Part shown: piece by piece, positions 34,868 through 45,372 of the stretch | Numbering within the stretch: position 1 is the first letter of the stretch | How the letters are laid out: each line of letters starts with the position of its first letter | Source: an uncultured Prevotella sp. | GTDB taxonomy: Bacteria > Bacteroidota > Bacteroidia > Bacteroidales > Bacteroidaceae | Length of the DNA stretch: 55,193 nt | NCBI GenBank assembly: GCA_900318395.1 | Contig: ONKL01000019.1 | Span: 1 to 55,193 of the forward strand | Direction of reading: 5' to 3' | Notes under the pieces: generated by a model | Databases searched by the model: none | What the model was told of the DNA's origin: nothing | Seen by the model: only the letters and a program-made list of their open reading frames with translations | Position numbers and translations under genes: made by a program

Positions 34868-36374
34868 CAACTCCAGAAAGGCGCATCACGCCGTAATAGA
34901 GCGTGGCTGCGATGAAAACTCTGCTCAGCAGCAGGAGCCAGAGCCTCAGGTAATCGTCTGTCATCCGTAAACTGTCAACTGTAAACTCTGTCACCACTCT
35001 CGTGACAATCATCACGGCTGCGGCGGCGAGGGCAAAGGGCAGGATGTCTTTCAGGAAATGGAGCAGGCGGTAGTGCATCAGGCGACGGACGAATTGATGC
35101 CAGACGAACATCCATAGAATATTTAATACGGTGTAGGCGATGACCATCACGTAGATGCCTTCGCGCCAGAGACTGACCATCAGGACTATCTGGAGGACAC
35201 CCAGAGCGATCGTGCTCCACAGGTAGATGTCGCTGCGGTGCTGGCTGATGATGGAGTCGGTGAGCAGGGTGGAGAGGGGCATGAAGGCGCCACAGAGGCA
35301 GAGCAGGGGCAGCAGGGAGGCTGAGAAGGCCCACTTCTGCCCGATGGCCAGGACGATGAACTCGTGGGAGACGAGGCCGAGACCGAAAAGCAGTGGGAAG
35401 GAGATGAAGGCCGTGAAACGCACCATCTTACGGAGGACTGCCAGTTGACGCTCACGCTCATCGCACAGTCCTACAAGTACCGTCTGATCCACCTGTTTCA
35501 GCATATTCCCCACCAAAAGGAAACACTTGGAGCTCCACTGGTAGGCCTGGTTGTAATGGCCTGTGTTGGTCTCGCCATAGTAGCGGCCTAAGAGCAGGTT
35601 CATGATGTTGTTGTTCAGCTGGGTGAATATGGCGGAGAGCATGATGCGCACGCTGAAGGGGAAGATCTTTTTTAAAGGAGTGAAAAGTGTGGAATGTGGA
35701 GTGTGGAATGTGGAATGTGGAATGTGGAATGTGGAATGTGGAGTGTGGAGTGAGGAGTGAGGAGTGTGGAGTGAGGAATGTATGGTGGGGCGCCAGGGGC
35801 TGAAGTACCATAGCAGCAGGGTGTTGATGGCGATGTAGAGCAGATACTGCGTGGCGAGGGCCCAGTAGCCGAAGCCGAAGGCTGCCAGTATGACGCTGAC
35901 GATGCTCGACGTGAGTGTGGCCGTCATGCCGCACTGGGCTATCTGCTTGATCTGCATCTGCTTCGTGAGATAGGCTGATTGCGCCATGCCGAAGCTGGAG
36001 AATACGAACCCGAGGAACACATAGCGGCTCAGGGGGATAAGTTTTGGCTGGTGATAGTAGTCGGCTATCAGCGGTGCTGAGAAGAAGAGCACTGCATAGA
36101 TGGCGATGCCTGCCAGGATGTTGAACCAGAATACGGCATTATAGTCGTCGTGGGTGGGCGACTTCAGATTGATCAGTCCCGTCTTGAACCCGCTTGACTG
36201 CAGCTCGTTGGCGATGACAGAGAAGACTGCCAGCATGGCCGTCATGCCATAGTCTGAGGGATCGAGCAGACGTCCGAGGATGATGCCAAAGGCAAGTCCG
36301 AGCAACTGCTGCACGCCGTTGTTCATCCCGCCCCAGAAGAGGCCTTTCGCTGTCTTCTCCTTCAGAGATTCCAT
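34812..36374 (-). CDS. Wzx-type oligosaccharide flippase
   Basis: About 520 residues from the ATG at 36374 (MESLKEKTAKGLFWGGMNNG). An upstream in-frame start at 36416 lies before the promoter. It is a MOP-superfamily polysaccharide transporter with about 12-14 helices, for example GLAFGIILGRLLDPSDYGM and PFALAAAAVMIVTRVV, that moves undecaprenyl-linked glycans across the inner membrane. A 35-residue insertion (about 198-232), rich in histidine, serine, threonine and proline, is encoded by fifteen 7-bp repeats and sits in a loop between helices. It is transcribed toward licD and overlaps it by 56 bp at the 3' ends. Confidence 0.9.
   Translation of the reverse strand: MESLKEKTAKGLFWGGMNNGVQQLLGLAFGIILGRLLDPSDYGMTAMLAVFSVIANELQSSGFKTGLINLKSPTHDDYNAVFWFNILAGIAIYAVLFFSAPLIADYYHQPKLIPLSRYVFLGFVFSSFGMAQSAYLTKQMQIKQIAQCGMTATLTSSIVSVILAAFGFGYWALATQYLLYIAINTLLLWYFSPWRPTIHSSLHTPHSSLHTPHSTFHIPHSTFHTPHSTLFTPLKKIFPFSVRIMLSAIFTQLNNNIMNLLLGRYYGETNTGHYNQAYQWSSKCFLLVGNMLKQVDQTVLVGLCDERERQLAVLRKMVRFTAFISFPLLFGLGLVSHEFIVLAIGQKWAFSASLLPLLCLCGAFMPLSTLLTDSIISQHRSDIYLWSTIALGVLQIVLMVSLWREGIYVMVIAYTVLNILWMFVWHQFVRRLMHYRLLHFLKDILPFALAAAAVMIVTRVVTEFTVDSLRMTDDYLRLWLLLLSRVFIAATLYYGVMRLSGVVILKEIQAFLRAKLTSRG
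35677..35781 (+). repeat. Fifteen-unit heptamer array inside the flippase gene
   Basis: Fifteen consecutive 7-bp units, mostly GGAATGT, GGAGTGT and GGAGTGA. The 105-bp total is exactly 35 codons, so the frame is kept. In the gene's sense direction the units read as CATTCCA/CACTCCA types, as in the cytidylyltransferase gene. Confidence 0.9.
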
Positions 36375-36386
36375 GTCGTTTTGGTT

Positions 36387-36395
36387 GCAAAGGTA
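36387..36395 (-). promoter_or_regulatory. Promoter of the flippase gene
   Basis: TACCTTTGC on the minus strand, 13 bp before the ATG at 36374. Confidence 0.6.
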
Positions 36396-36457
36396 ATATT
36401 TTTCTCTGATAATCACAAATATTTAACTCCAATTAGCCTCTGACAGAAAGATTTCTT

Positions 36458-36817
36458 TTGATATATTTGGAGGTTTCAGCCAGTCAGACATCCTATAACA
36501 TCGACCTTGAGCAGTACGCCAAGAGCCGCACCATTTACATGTTATATGATATTTCCAGGATCTTACAAAACATGGAAGACGTGGCCGCAGCCTACTTGGA
36601 GGAGGCTATAGAGGCTGCCAGACAGACCGTCAGCCATCATGAGATGCCAGCTCGCTGCATCCTGAACATCGGTGGTGAATACACATTCGGTCCTGTCACC
36701 ATCGGCCTGGATATCCACAATCTCCTAGGTACCAGCTACAACCGCAGCGGAATGAACACGACACTCATCCCCCAGCAAGGCTGTTGGTTCATGGGCAGCA
36801 TCACCGTCCGTTTGTAA
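36458..36817 (+). pseudogene. C-terminal remnant of a TonB-dependent receptor
   Basis: A 119-codon frame with no convincing start or promoter. The last ~55 residues (LNIGGEYTFGPVTIGLDIHN, then LLGTSYNRSG and a terminal GSITVRL) are a typical TonB-receptor beta-barrel end, with a conserved N-L-L/F-x-x-x-Y turn. The first half (SASQTSYNIDLEQYAKSRTI and on) looks like further barrel or linker sequence that has been shuffled. The plug domain and most of the barrel, about 600 residues, are gone. It ends 10 bp before the convergent metG stop. Confidence 0.7.
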
Positions 36818-36827
36818 ACGCCTGAAT

Positions 36828-38894
36828 TTATCCTACCTGACTACCTGGCTTCACATCCTTGGTAGTAGTCACTACGCTGAGGCTCTCGTCTGCATCGACG
36901 GCTGAGAGGATCATACCCTGACTCTCGATACCCATCATCTGGCGGGGTGCGAAGTTGGCCACGAAGAGGATGCGCTTGCCGATAAGTTCTTCGGGATTCT
37001 CATAGAAGGCTGCGATACCTGAGCAGATGGTGCGATCTTTGCCTGAGCCATCGTCGATGGTGAACTGCAGGAGTTTCTTCGACTTCTTTACCTTCTGGCA
37101 ATCCTTCACGAGCCCTACACGGATATCGAGCTTCTCGAACTCCTCGAAGCTGACGGTATCCTTGATAGGAGCGGCCTTGTAGGCAGCAGCCTCGTTGGCC
37201 TTCTTGGTAGCCTCGAGCTTGTCGAGCTGCTTCTGGATCACCTCGTCCTCAATTTTCTCAAAGAGGAGTGAGGGCTCACCCAGCTGATGGCCAGCCTTCA
37301 GAAGGTCTGTGCTTCCTAACTGCTCCCACTCGAAGCTTTCGATATTAAGCATCTCGCGAAGTTTTTTGCTGCTGAATGGCAGGAATGGCTCGAAAGCGAT
37401 GGCGAGGTTGGCTGTCAGCTGCAAGCAGATGTTCAGAATCGTCTCGCAACGCTTGGGATCTGTCTTCCAGACCTTCCAAGGCTCACACTCTGTGATATAG
37501 CGGTTGCCGATGCGGGCGAGGTTCATAGCCTCAAACTGGGCATCACGGAACTTAAACTGTTCCAGCAGAGCCTCAACCTTAGCCTTTACATCCTTAAACT
37601 CCTCAAGAGCCTGCTTATCTACATCCTGTAGTTCGCCGCAAGCAGGAACGACACCATTCCAATACTTCTTGGTAAGCTGTAGTGCACGGTTTACAAAGTT
37701 ACCGTAAACAGCAACCAACTCATTGTTATTGCGATCCTGGAAGTCCTTCCAAGTGAAATTGTTGTCTTTGGTCTCAGGAGCATTTGCAGTAAGCACATAG
37801 CGCAGCACATCCTGTTTGCCAGGCATGTCTACCAGATACTCGTGGAGCCATACAGCCCAGTTGCGAGAGGTAGAGATCTTGTCGTTCTCAAGGTTCAGGA
37901 ACTCGTTGGCAGGCACATTGTCAGGCATGATATACTTGCCGTGAGCCTTCATCATCACAGGGAAGATGATGCAGTGGAACACGATGTTGTCCTTACCGAT
38001 GAAGTGAACCAGGCGTGTATCCTCATCCTGCCACCACTTCTCCCAGTTGCCCCATTTCTCAGGTTCACGCTCGCAGAGCTCCTTGGTGTTTGATACATAG
38101 CCGATGGGTGCGTCGAACCATACGTAGAGTACCTTGCCCTCAGCATCTTTGACGGGTACTGGAATACCCCAGTCCAAGTCGCGTGTCATCGCACGAGGCT
38201 GCAGATCCATATCGAGCCAAGACTTGCACTGGCCATATACATTGGGGCGCCACTCTTTATGCTCCTCCAGAATCCACTGCTTCAACCAGTCCTGATACTC
38301 GTTCAGGGGCAGATACCAGTTCTTGGTCTTCTTCAGCACAGGTGTAGAACCAGAGATGGTCGACTTCGGATTGATCAGCTCTGTGGGCGAGAGGTCGCGT
38401 CCGCACTTCTCGCACTGGTCGCCGTAAGCTCCCTCGTTGTGGCAATAAGGGCACTCGCCAGTGACATAGCGGTCAGCGAGGAACTGCTTAGCCTCCTCGT
38501 CGTAGAGTTGTTCGGTGGTCTCCTCTGTCAGCTTGCCCTCATCGTAGAGTTTGCGGAACCAATCAGCAGCAAACTTGTGATGGGTATCTGAGGTTGTGCG
38601 GCTATAGATATCAAACGAGATACCAAACTCCTCGAACGAATCCTTGATCATTTTATGATAACGGTCTACAACATCCTGAGGTGTGATGCCCTCCTTACGG
38701 GCACGGACTGTGATGGGCACACCATGCTCATCCGAACCTCCGATAAACAACACCTCGCGCTTCTTCAGACGAAGATAGCGCACATAAATATCAGCAGGTA
38801 CATACACACCAGCCAGGTGGCCGATATGTACGCCGCCATTAGCGTAGGGTAGCGCCGACGTCACTGTCGTGCGCTTAAAAGTCTTGTTTTCCAT
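36828..38894 (-). CDS. metG: Methionyl-tRNA synthetase
   Basis: 688 residues, full-length. HIGH-type signature [16 protein letters not shown], a zinc-binding knuckle [17 protein letters not shown], the anticodon-binding domain, and a KMSKS-equivalent written [11 protein letters not shown], as in other Bacteroidota. The C-terminal ~110 residues are a tRNA-binding (EMAP/Trbp111-like) domain ([17 protein letters not shown]). It charges tRNA-Met in the cytoplasm. It is monocistronic, with its own promoter at 38925-38933. Confidence 0.97.
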   Translation of the reverse strand: MENKTFKRTTVTSALPYANGGVHIGHLAGVYVPADIYVRYLRLKKREVLFIGGSDEHGVPITVRARKEGITPQDVVDRYHKMIKDSFEEFGISFDIYSRTTSDTHHKFAADWFRKLYDEGKLTEETTEQLYDEEAKQFLADRYVTGECPYCHNEGAYGDQCEKCGRDLSPTELINPKSTISGSTPVLKKTKNWYLPLNEYQDWLKQWILEEHKEWRPNVYGQCKSWLDMDLQPRAMTRDLDWGIPVPVKDAEGKVLYVWFDAPIGYVSNTKELCEREPEKWGNWEKWWQDEDTRLVHFIGKDNIVFHCIIFPVMMKAHGKYIMPDNVPANEFLNLENDKISTSRNWAVWLHEYLVDMPGKQDVLRYVLTANAPETKDNNFTWKDFQDRNNNELVAVYGNFVNRALQLTKKYWNGVVPACGELQDVDKQALEEFKDVKAKVEALLEQFKFRDAQFEAMNLARIGNRYITECEPWKVWKTDPKRCETILNICLQLTANLAIAFEPFLPFSSKKLREMLNIESFEWEQLGSTDLLKAGHQLGEPSLLFEKIEDEVIQKQLDKLEATKKANEAAAYKAAPIKDTVSFEEFEKLDIRVGLVKDCQKVKKSKKLLQFTIDDGSGKDRTICSGIAAFYENPEELIGKRILFVANFAPRQMMGIESQGMILSAVDADESLSVVTTTKDVKPGSQVG

Positions 38895-38924
38895 TCTTGT
38901 AAATACGTATTTATTATTTTGGCT

Positions 38925-38933
38925 GCAAAATTA
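38925..38933 (-). promoter_or_regulatory. metG promoter
   Basis: TAATTTTGC on the minus strand, about 30 bp before the metG ATG. Confidence 0.6.
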
Positions 38934-39006
38934 GTAATAATCCACTGAAAAACCAAATTAAATACATAAAATATCTAAAACTGTCGATTGATTCGGATTT
39001 TTTCAG

Positions 39007-39015
39007 TAATTTTGC
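39007..39015 (+). promoter_or_regulatory. Promoter of the GH127-fhs-GH51 operon
   Basis: TAATTTTGC, 31 bp before the ATG at 39047. Confidence 0.6.
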
Positions 39016-39046
39016 AGACATAAGTAACTTTATAAACTATTCGAAG

Positions 39047-41428
39047 ATGAAACTACGCGTTTTCTCCCTATCCTTTCTGATGCTGACGGCCATAGCGGCC
39101 GTGGCTCAGGATCGGCTCTATGCCGATGAGTTTCCCCTTGGTGATGTCACCCTGCTCGACGGTCCTCTGAAGAAGGCCCGCGACCTGAACATCAAGACTT
39201 TGCTACAGTATGACTGCGACCGCCTGCTGGCTCCTTACCTGAAGGAAGCTGGATTAACGCCTAAGGGCAAGTCGTATCCTAACTGGGATGGTCTGGACGG
39301 ACATGTTGGTGGACACTATCTGACGGCGATGGCCATCAATGCGGCTACTGGTGATGTGGAGTGCCAGAAACGGATGGACTATTTTATCAGCGAATTGCAG
39401 GCCTGTGCTGATGCCAATGCCAAGAACCACCCTGCTTGGGGCAAAGGCTACGTGGGCGGTGTGCCTGGCAGCGATCGCGTTTGGGGTGATTTCAAGAAGG
39501 GTGACTTCGGTGCTTACTATGGCGCGTGGGTACCTTTTTATAATATCCATAAGATGTATGCTGGACTCCGGGATGCTTGGGCGTATTGCGGCAACGAACA
39601 AGCCAAGCAGCTTTTCCTAGGCTTCTGCGACTGGGCTATCGACCTGACAGCAGGCCTTAGCGATGCTCAGATGGAGCGAGCACTTGATACGGAGCATGGC
39701 GGTATGAATGAGGTGCTGGCAGATGCTTACGCTATCACTGGAGAGCAGAAGTATCTCGATGTGGCACGCCGATTCTCACACCGCCGTCTGCTTAATCCGC
39801 TGATGCAGCGTCGCGACTGTCTGGACAATATGCATGCTAACACCCAGGTGCCCAAGGTTATCGGCTTTGAGCGTATTGCCGAACTTGGTGGCGACGAGGC
39901 TTACCATACTGCAGGAGCCTATTTTTGGGATATCGTGACTGGTGAGCGCTCTCTGGCCTTTGGTGGTAACAGTCGTCGTGAGCACTTCCCCAGCAAGGAG
40001 GCTTGTCAGGATTTTGTGCAGGATATCGACGGCCCGGAGAGTTGTAATACCAATAACATGATGAAGTTGACTGAGGATCTGCACCGTCGCAATCCAGAGG
40101 CACGCTTTGCCGATTTCTATGAGTTAGCGATGTTCAACCATATCCTCTCCACTCAGCATCCTGAGCATGGCGGTTATGTGTACTTTACTTCAGCCCGTCC
40201 ACGCCATTATCGCAACTACTCTGCGCCTAACGAGGCGATGTGGTGCTGCGTTGGTACTGGTATGGAGAATCACGGCAAGTATGGTCAGTTTGTTTATACC
40301 CGCCATAAGGATGCCTTGTTTGTAAACCTCTTCGTCGCATCAGAGTTGAACTGGAAGGAGAAGGGCATTCAGCTTCGTCAGGAAACCAACTTCCCCTATA
40401 GCGAGAGCAGCAAGATTACCATCAGTCAGGGTAAAGGCCAGTTTGCCCTGCAGGTGCGCTATCCTGGTTGGGTAAAGCCTGGACAGTTCTCCGTGAGAGT
40501 GAACGGTCAGCCTGTCAGCATCGTCACAGGTCCTTCATCTTATGTCACCATCGATCGTCAGTGGAAGAAGGGTGATGTGGTCGATATCCTGTTCCCCATG
40601 CACAACAGTGTGAAGTATATGCCGAACCTCTCGCAGTATATCGCCCTGATGCATGGTCCCATCATGTTGGCCATGAAGACGGGCACAGAGGACTTGGCTA
40701 TGTTGATAGCCGACGACAGCCGATTCGGGCAGTTAGCCGTAGGCAAGAAGTTACCAATCGACCAGGCTCCTATCCTGATCAATAACGATATTGAGAGCAT
40801 CGCCAATCAGTTGCAGCCTATTGACGGCAAGCCACTCCACTTCACCATCTCTACCAAGATGGTTCATGAGATCCGCAACGAGCTGATGCCTTTCTTCGAG
40901 CTTCACGATGCACGCTATATGATGTACTGGCTGGCACTTTCGGAGGATAGCTATAAAGGCTATCTCGACAATCTGGCCAAGCAGGAGCAGGAACGCCAGG
41001 CACTTGAGAATCGCACGACGGATAAGGTACAGCCTGGCGAGCAGCAGCCTGAGAGCGACCACTTCATGGAAACAGACGACTCGTTTGTGGGTAACACCAA
41101 CGATGTGTTCTTCCGTGATGCCCGCGATGGACATTATTTCAGTTATCTGATGCAGACTGGTGGAAAGACAGATATTAGCCTGCGCCTGAAGTATTGGGGC
41201 GTAGGCGAGTGGAAGAGCCATGAGTTTGATATCTTCGTCGATGATGTGCTCGTGACATCAGTGAACAACACAGGCAAATACCGTATCTCTAAATTTGTAT
41301 ATGAGACCTATCCCATCCCCGCCGATGCCCTGAAAGGCAAGAAGCAGGTACACGTGAAGTTCGTGGCCAAGCCCAAGAAGCAGATTGGTGAAATATATGA
41401 AGTGAGATTGGTGACAATGAACGAATAA
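39047..41428 (+). CDS. GH127-family (DUF1680) beta-L-arabinofuranosidase-type hydrolase
   Basis: 793 residues with a signal peptide ([22 protein letters not shown]). The (alpha/alpha)6 barrel shows [26 protein letters not shown] and the zinc/catalytic set expected for the family: E331 and C333 in PESCNTNNM, and the Cys pair C400-C401 in MWCCVGTG, where one cysteine is the nucleophile. A C-terminal extension of ~130 residues (from about [13 protein letters not shown]) forms a beta-sandwich of the DUF4986/DUF6805-like kind. It releases beta-L-arabinofuranose from arabinosylated glycans or glycoproteins. It starts an operon with fhs (13 bp) and a GH51 arabinofuranosidase. Confidence 0.88.
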   Translation: MKLRVFSLSFLMLTAIAAVAQDRLYADEFPLGDVTLLDGPLKKARDLNIKTLLQYDCDRLLAPYLKEAGLTPKGKSYPNWDGLDGHVGGHYLTAMAINAATGDVECQKRMDYFISELQACADANAKNHPAWGKGYVGGVPGSDRVWGDFKKGDFGAYYGAWVPFYNIHKMYAGLRDAWAYCGNEQAKQLFLGFCDWAIDLTAGLSDAQMERALDTEHGGMNEVLADAYAITGEQKYLDVARRFSHRRLLNPLMQRRDCLDNMHANTQVPKVIGFERIAELGGDEAYHTAGAYFWDIVTGERSLAFGGNSRREHFPSKEACQDFVQDIDGPESCNTNNMMKLTEDLHRRNPEARFADFYELAMFNHILSTQHPEHGGYVYFTSARPRHYRNYSAPNEAMWCCVGTGMENHGKYGQFVYTRHKDALFVNLFVASELNWKEKGIQLRQETNFPYSESSKITISQGKGQFALQVRYPGWVKPGQFSVRVNGQPVSIVTGPSSYVTIDRQWKKGDVVDILFPMHNSVKYMPNLSQYIALMHGPIMLAMKTGTEDLAMLIADDSRFGQLAVGKKLPIDQAPILINNDIESIANQLQPIDGKPLHFTISTKMVHEIRNELMPFFELHDARYMMYWLALSEDSYKGYLDNLAKQEQERQALENRTTDKVQPGEQQPESDHFMETDDSFVGNTNDVFFRDARDGHYFSYLMQTGGKTDISLRLKYWGVGEWKSHEFDIFVDDVLVTSVNNTGKYRISKFVYETYPIPADALKGKKQVHVKFVAKPKKQIGEIYEVRLVTMNE

Positions 41429-41441
41429 TGCATTTCTATCA

Positions 41442-43121
41442 ATGAAGACAGATATACAGATTGCACGTGAATGCAAACTTGATCACATCAGTGAAATAGC
41501 CTCCCGACTTGGTATCCCTACAGATGAGATTGATCCCTATGGACGATACATGGCCAAGGTGCCTATCTCGCTGATTGACGAGAAAAAAGTGAGTAAGAGT
41601 AAGCTGATTCTGGTAACAGCTATCAGCCCCACGAAAGCAGGTATCGGTAAGACCACCGTCAGTATTGGTCTGACCTTGGGACTGAATAAGATAGGCAAGA
41701 ATGCGGCTGTAGCCTTGCGTGAACCCTCGTTAGGTCCATGCTTCGGCATGAAGGGAGGTGCGGCAGGCGGTGGCTATTCCCAGGTGCTGCCTATGGAGAA
41801 GATCAACCTCCACTTTACTGGTGATTTTCATGCTGTCACATCAGCCCATAATACGATCAGTGCCATGCTCGACAACTACATCTACCAGCATCGCAAAGAA
41901 GGTTTCTCGCTCCGTGAGATCTTCTGGAAACGTGTGCTCGATGTGAACGATCGTGCTTTGCGCAATGTGGTGACGGGGCTTCGTGGCGACGGTGTTGTCT
42001 CTGAGACGGGCTTCGATATTACCCCTGCCTCGGAACTGATGGCAATCCTTTGTCTGGCTACTAGCGAGAAGGATTTGCAGCGTCGCATCGAAAACATCGT
42101 GTTGGGTATTACTGCCGACGGCAAGCTCTTCAAGGTCAAGGATCTTGGGGTTGCTGGAGCCATCACCGTGCTGATGCGCGATGCGCTCAACCCCAATCTG
42201 GTGCAGACCACAGAACATACACCAGCTTATATACATGGTGGACCTTTTGCCAATATCGCCCACGGATGCTCCAGTGTGGTCGCCACGAAGATGGCGATGA
42301 CCTTCAGTGACTATGTGGTGACAGAGGCGGGTTTTGGAGCCGATCTGGGGGCTGAGAAGTTCTTCGACATCAAGTGCCGCAAGACGGGACTCCAACCTCG
42401 ATTGGTGGTCATTGTAGCCACTACACAGGGTTTGAAGATGCATGGCGGCGTGGCTCTCGAACACATCAAGGAGCCTCATGCCAAAGGACTGACGGAAGGT
42501 CTGAAGAACCTTAACCGCCACATCCGTAACATGCAGGGCTTTGGACAGCCTGTTGTCGTCACCCTCAATCGTCACGACACTGATTTGGCAGAGGAGATTG
42601 ATATTGTCCGTAAGAACTGCGAGGATCTGGGAGTGGGCTTCGCTGTGAACGAGGCTTTCCTGAAAGGTGGCGAGGGTGCTACAGAACTGGCTCAGACCGT
42701 TGTCGATACTATCGAGCGCCAGAAACCGTTACCTATCCGTTTCACCTACAAGGAGGCGGACTGTCTGGAAGACAAGATCGAGAAGGTGTGCAAGGGCATC
42801 TATGGTGCTGCCGCTGTGGAGTACAGCAAGACGGCGAAGAAGAAACTCGAGGATCTGCGTCTCACCTTTACCGACGAGGACGGCGCCATTGCCCATTACC
42901 CCGTCTGCATTGCCAAGACGCAGTTCTCGTTCTCTGCCGATTCCACGCGATATGGCTCCCCTGAGGGCTTTACCATCCGTATCCGTGATGTCATCCTTAA
43001 CTGTGGCAGTGAGATGATTGTGGCCATTGCGGGCGATATGCTCCGTATGCCAGGTCTGCCTAAGAGTCCGCAGGCCGAGCGTATCACCATCGAAAACGGT
43101 GAGATAGAAGGACTTTCCTAG
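41442..43121 (+). CDS. fhs: Formate--tetrahydrofolate ligase
   Basis: 559 residues, typical length. It makes 10-formyl-THF from formate, ATP and THF. Conserved blocks are [53 protein letters not shown] and [19 protein letters not shown]. The ATP-binding loop reads [16 protein letters not shown] instead of the usual TPTPAGEGKTTT. It lies 13 bp after GH127 and 32 bp before GH51 on the same strand, so it is in an arabinose-glycan operon although it belongs to one-carbon metabolism. The core residues look intact. Confidence 0.95.
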   Translation: MKTDIQIARECKLDHISEIASRLGIPTDEIDPYGRYMAKVPISLIDEKKVSKSKLILVTAISPTKAGIGKTTVSIGLTLGLNKIGKNAAVALREPSLGPCFGMKGGAAGGGYSQVLPMEKINLHFTGDFHAVTSAHNTISAMLDNYIYQHRKEGFSLREIFWKRVLDVNDRALRNVVTGLRGDGVVSETGFDITPASELMAILCLATSEKDLQRRIENIVLGITADGKLFKVKDLGVAGAITVLMRDALNPNLVQTTEHTPAYIHGGPFANIAHGCSSVVATKMAMTFSDYVVTEAGFGADLGAEKFFDIKCRKTGLQPRLVVIVATTQGLKMHGGVALEHIKEPHAKGLTEGLKNLNRHIRNMQGFGQPVVVTLNRHDTDLAEEIDIVRKNCEDLGVGFAVNEAFLKGGEGATELAQTVVDTIERQKPLPIRFTYKEADCLEDKIEKVCKGIYGAAAVEYSKTAKKKLEDLRLTFTDEDGAIAHYPVCIAKTQFSFSADSTRYGSPEGFTIRIRDVILNCGSEMIVAIAGDMLRMPGLPKSPQAERITIENGEIEGLS

Positions 43122-43153
43122 ACGATATAAATTTAAAACCTAATTGTCAAGAT

Positions 43154-45169
43154 ATGAATAAACGAACAATTTTCGCTGCCCTTTTCGCGGCAGCCACGAT
43201 GGGCCTCAGTGCCCAGAAGCCAATGACTGCCCCTGCGGGCGGCAAGGCAATCAGTGATGAACTGATAGGTATCTTCTTTGAAGATATCAATAATTCGGCA
43301 GACGGTGGTCTCTATGCCGAATTGGTACAGAATGGCTCCTTCGAGTTCTCACCCGTTGAGCGCGACGGATGGGGTCCAGGTACTGCCTGGCGCTTGAGTC
43401 GCCCAGGTCACTCTACTGGATGGATGGAACCACGTATGGACAACAGTATCCATCCTAACAATCCTACTTACATGCGTCTTCACATCGAGCGTGTCAAGGA
43501 GTATTACGACTATACGGGCTGGAAGGGCTTTGGTCTGCAGAACGATGGTTTCGACGGTATCTCAGTAAAGGCTGGCGAGAAGTACGACTTCTCTGCCTTC
43601 TTGCGTAACTTTGGTGATGCCAAGAAGGTGCGTGTGGCTCTCGTAGAGCAGTTGCCAGGATGGCCTCCCAAGGATCCGAAGCTCTTGGCAGAGGCTGTCA
43701 TCGACGTGACGGATAATGGATGGAAGAAATATGAGGCTGTATTGACGCCTGATTCCACCTGCCGGAAAGCTTCCCTGATGATGCTCGTGCTGAATGTGGG
43801 CGACCTCGATGTCGACATGGTGTCGCTGATGCCTGAGAATACTTATAAGGGACATGGCCTGCGCAAGGATCTGGCTCAGGCACTTGCCGATCTTCAGCCA
43901 AAGTTCTTGCGCTTCCCTGGCGGATGCGTGGTTCATGGTGGTGGCGACGGCTTCTGGAATACTTATCGCTGGAAGACAACCATCGGCCCCAAGGAGCAGC
44001 GCAAGCAGATGAAGAATACCTGGGGTTATCACCAGAGCATGAGTCTAGGCTATTTCGAGTACTTCCAGTTCTGCGAGGACCTCGGTATGGAGCCTGTGCC
44101 CATTCTGCCTGCTGGCGTGAGCTGTCAGGGTGCCAACGGAGGTTGGAACATGTGGCCTACGCAAGCTCAGGATGCTTGTCCGATGGAAGCGATGGACGAG
44201 TGGGTAGCTGAGGCCATCGACCTCATCGAGTGGGCTAATGGCGACCCTGCTACCAATAAATGGGCGAAGATGCGTGCAGATCAGGGCCACCCCAAACCCT
44301 TCAATCTGAAGTATCTCGGCATCGGAAACGAGGAGAAGATCTCTCCTGAGTTCATCGAGCGCTTTAAATATATATATGAACGCGTGACGAAGGCTTATCC
44401 GGAGATTGTCATCGTGGGTACTGCCGGACCTGGTTCTCATGCAGGCAATCCCGACTATGAGGCTGGCTGGAAACTTGCCAACGAGCTTGGAATGCCTATC
44501 CTCGACGAGCACTATTATGAGCAGAACGACTACTTCCTGAACAAACGCCAGTATGATAATTATCCCCGTGGCGGAAATACCAAAGTGTACCTGGGCGAGT
44601 ATGCGGCAAAGGACAAGAAACTGATCGATGCCCTTGCCGAGGGCCTCTATCTGCTTCATGTAGAGCGCAATGCCGATGTGGTCAGCATGACCAGCTATGC
44701 TCCGCTCTTTGCCCGCAAGGATGGCACCCAGTGGAATCCTGATATGATCTACTACGACAATGAGCGTCCGTTCCTCACCTGCAGCTACTATGTGCAGCAG
44801 CTCTTCGGACAGTCTTCGGGCAACTACTACTACGGCGACTGTGTGAAGTTCGAAGGCGATGCGCCCGATGCTTGTCAGCCTATGGAGAATGTGCATTATG
44901 GTCAGAGTGTTGTCCTCAACACCAAGACACGCCAGCTCTTCGTGAAACTCTGTAATGCCAGTGGTGAGGCGAAGAAGGCCAACATCGACCTGAGCCGCTT
45001 CGGCCTGAAGAAGCTTGCCACCAAGACGGTGCTCTCTGGCAATGCTGATGACGAGAACAATTACGAAGCTCAGCCTATTGCTCCAAAGACAGAGCAGATC
45101 AAGGCTCAGAAGAAGTTCTCTGTCGACTTGGCTCCCTATAGCTTTGTCATGCTGAAGTACGCTCTATAG
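43154..45169 (+). CDS. GH51 alpha-L-arabinofuranosidase
   Basis: 671 residues with a signal peptide ending near GLSA/QKP. An N-terminal carbohydrate-binding-like beta domain (about 30-230) precedes the TIM barrel. The expected acid/base is E393 in GIGNEEK and the nucleophile E482 in VYLGEYAAKD; LRFPGGCVVHGG is the barrel entry signature. The C-terminal beta-sandwich ends VDLAPYSFVMLKYAL. It removes alpha-L-arabinofuranose from arabinan or arabinoxylan. With GH127 upstream, the operon can address both alpha and beta arabinofuranosides. A strong hairpin at 45198 follows. Confidence 0.95.
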   Translation: MNKRTIFAALFAAATMGLSAQKPMTAPAGGKAISDELIGIFFEDINNSADGGLYAELVQNGSFEFSPVERDGWGPGTAWRLSRPGHSTGWMEPRMDNSIHPNNPTYMRLHIERVKEYYDYTGWKGFGLQNDGFDGISVKAGEKYDFSAFLRNFGDAKKVRVALVEQLPGWPPKDPKLLAEAVIDVTDNGWKKYEAVLTPDSTCRKASLMMLVLNVGDLDVDMVSLMPENTYKGHGLRKDLAQALADLQPKFLRFPGGCVVHGGGDGFWNTYRWKTTIGPKEQRKQMKNTWGYHQSMSLGYFEYFQFCEDLGMEPVPILPAGVSCQGANGGWNMWPTQAQDACPMEAMDEWVAEAIDLIEWANGDPATNKWAKMRADQGHPKPFNLKYLGIGNEEKISPEFIERFKYIYERVTKAYPEIVIVGTAGPGSHAGNPDYEAGWKLANELGMPILDEHYYEQNDYFLNKRQYDNYPRGGNTKVYLGEYAAKDKKLIDALAEGLYLLHVERNADVVSMTSYAPLFARKDGTQWNPDMIYYDNERPFLTCSYYVQQLFGQSSGNYYYGDCVKFEGDAPDACQPMENVHYGQSVVLNTKTRQLFVKLCNASGEAKKANIDLSRFGLKKLATKTVLSGNADDENNYEAQPIAPKTEQIKAQKKFSVDLAPYSFVMLKYAL

Positions 45170-45197
45170 TATTCCTGAATACACTTTTATAGACCCT

Positions 45198-45249
45198 ATT
45201 GCGACAGATTTTTGGCTCGTGTGCCAAGTCTGTCGCAATATCGTTTTTC
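45198..45249 (+). terminator. Nested hairpin terminator after GH51; also TGTCGCA site B
   Basis: ATTGCGACAGA (45198-45208) pairs perfectly with 45229-45239. Inside, TTGGC (45212-45216) pairs with GCCAA (45223-45227). A T5 run follows at 45243-45248. A further copy, CTGTCGCCAC, lies at 45249-45258, exactly 60 bp before the -7 box at 45309, as at site A (33368-33428). It may serve both as terminator and as regulatory site. Confidence 0.7.
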
Positions 45250-45308
45250 TGTCGCCACAACTCATGAAGATATTCCTGAAAAAACTTGGAATGAGGTGTT
45301 TTTCGTCG

Positions 45309-45317
45309 TACCTTTGC
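45309..45317 (+). promoter_or_regulatory. Promoter of the tssD pseudogene
   Basis: TACCTTTGC, 56 bp before the ATG at 45373. Confidence 0.6.
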
Positions 45318-45372
45318 AACATCAAAAGTAAAAAACAGTATTAACAATTAAAAAATAAGAAAGGGAATAGAT

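Noticed and set aside
35677-35781. Heptamer array as a CRISPR or minisatellite between genes
   Set aside because: There are no spacers, and it lies inside the flippase coding sequence.
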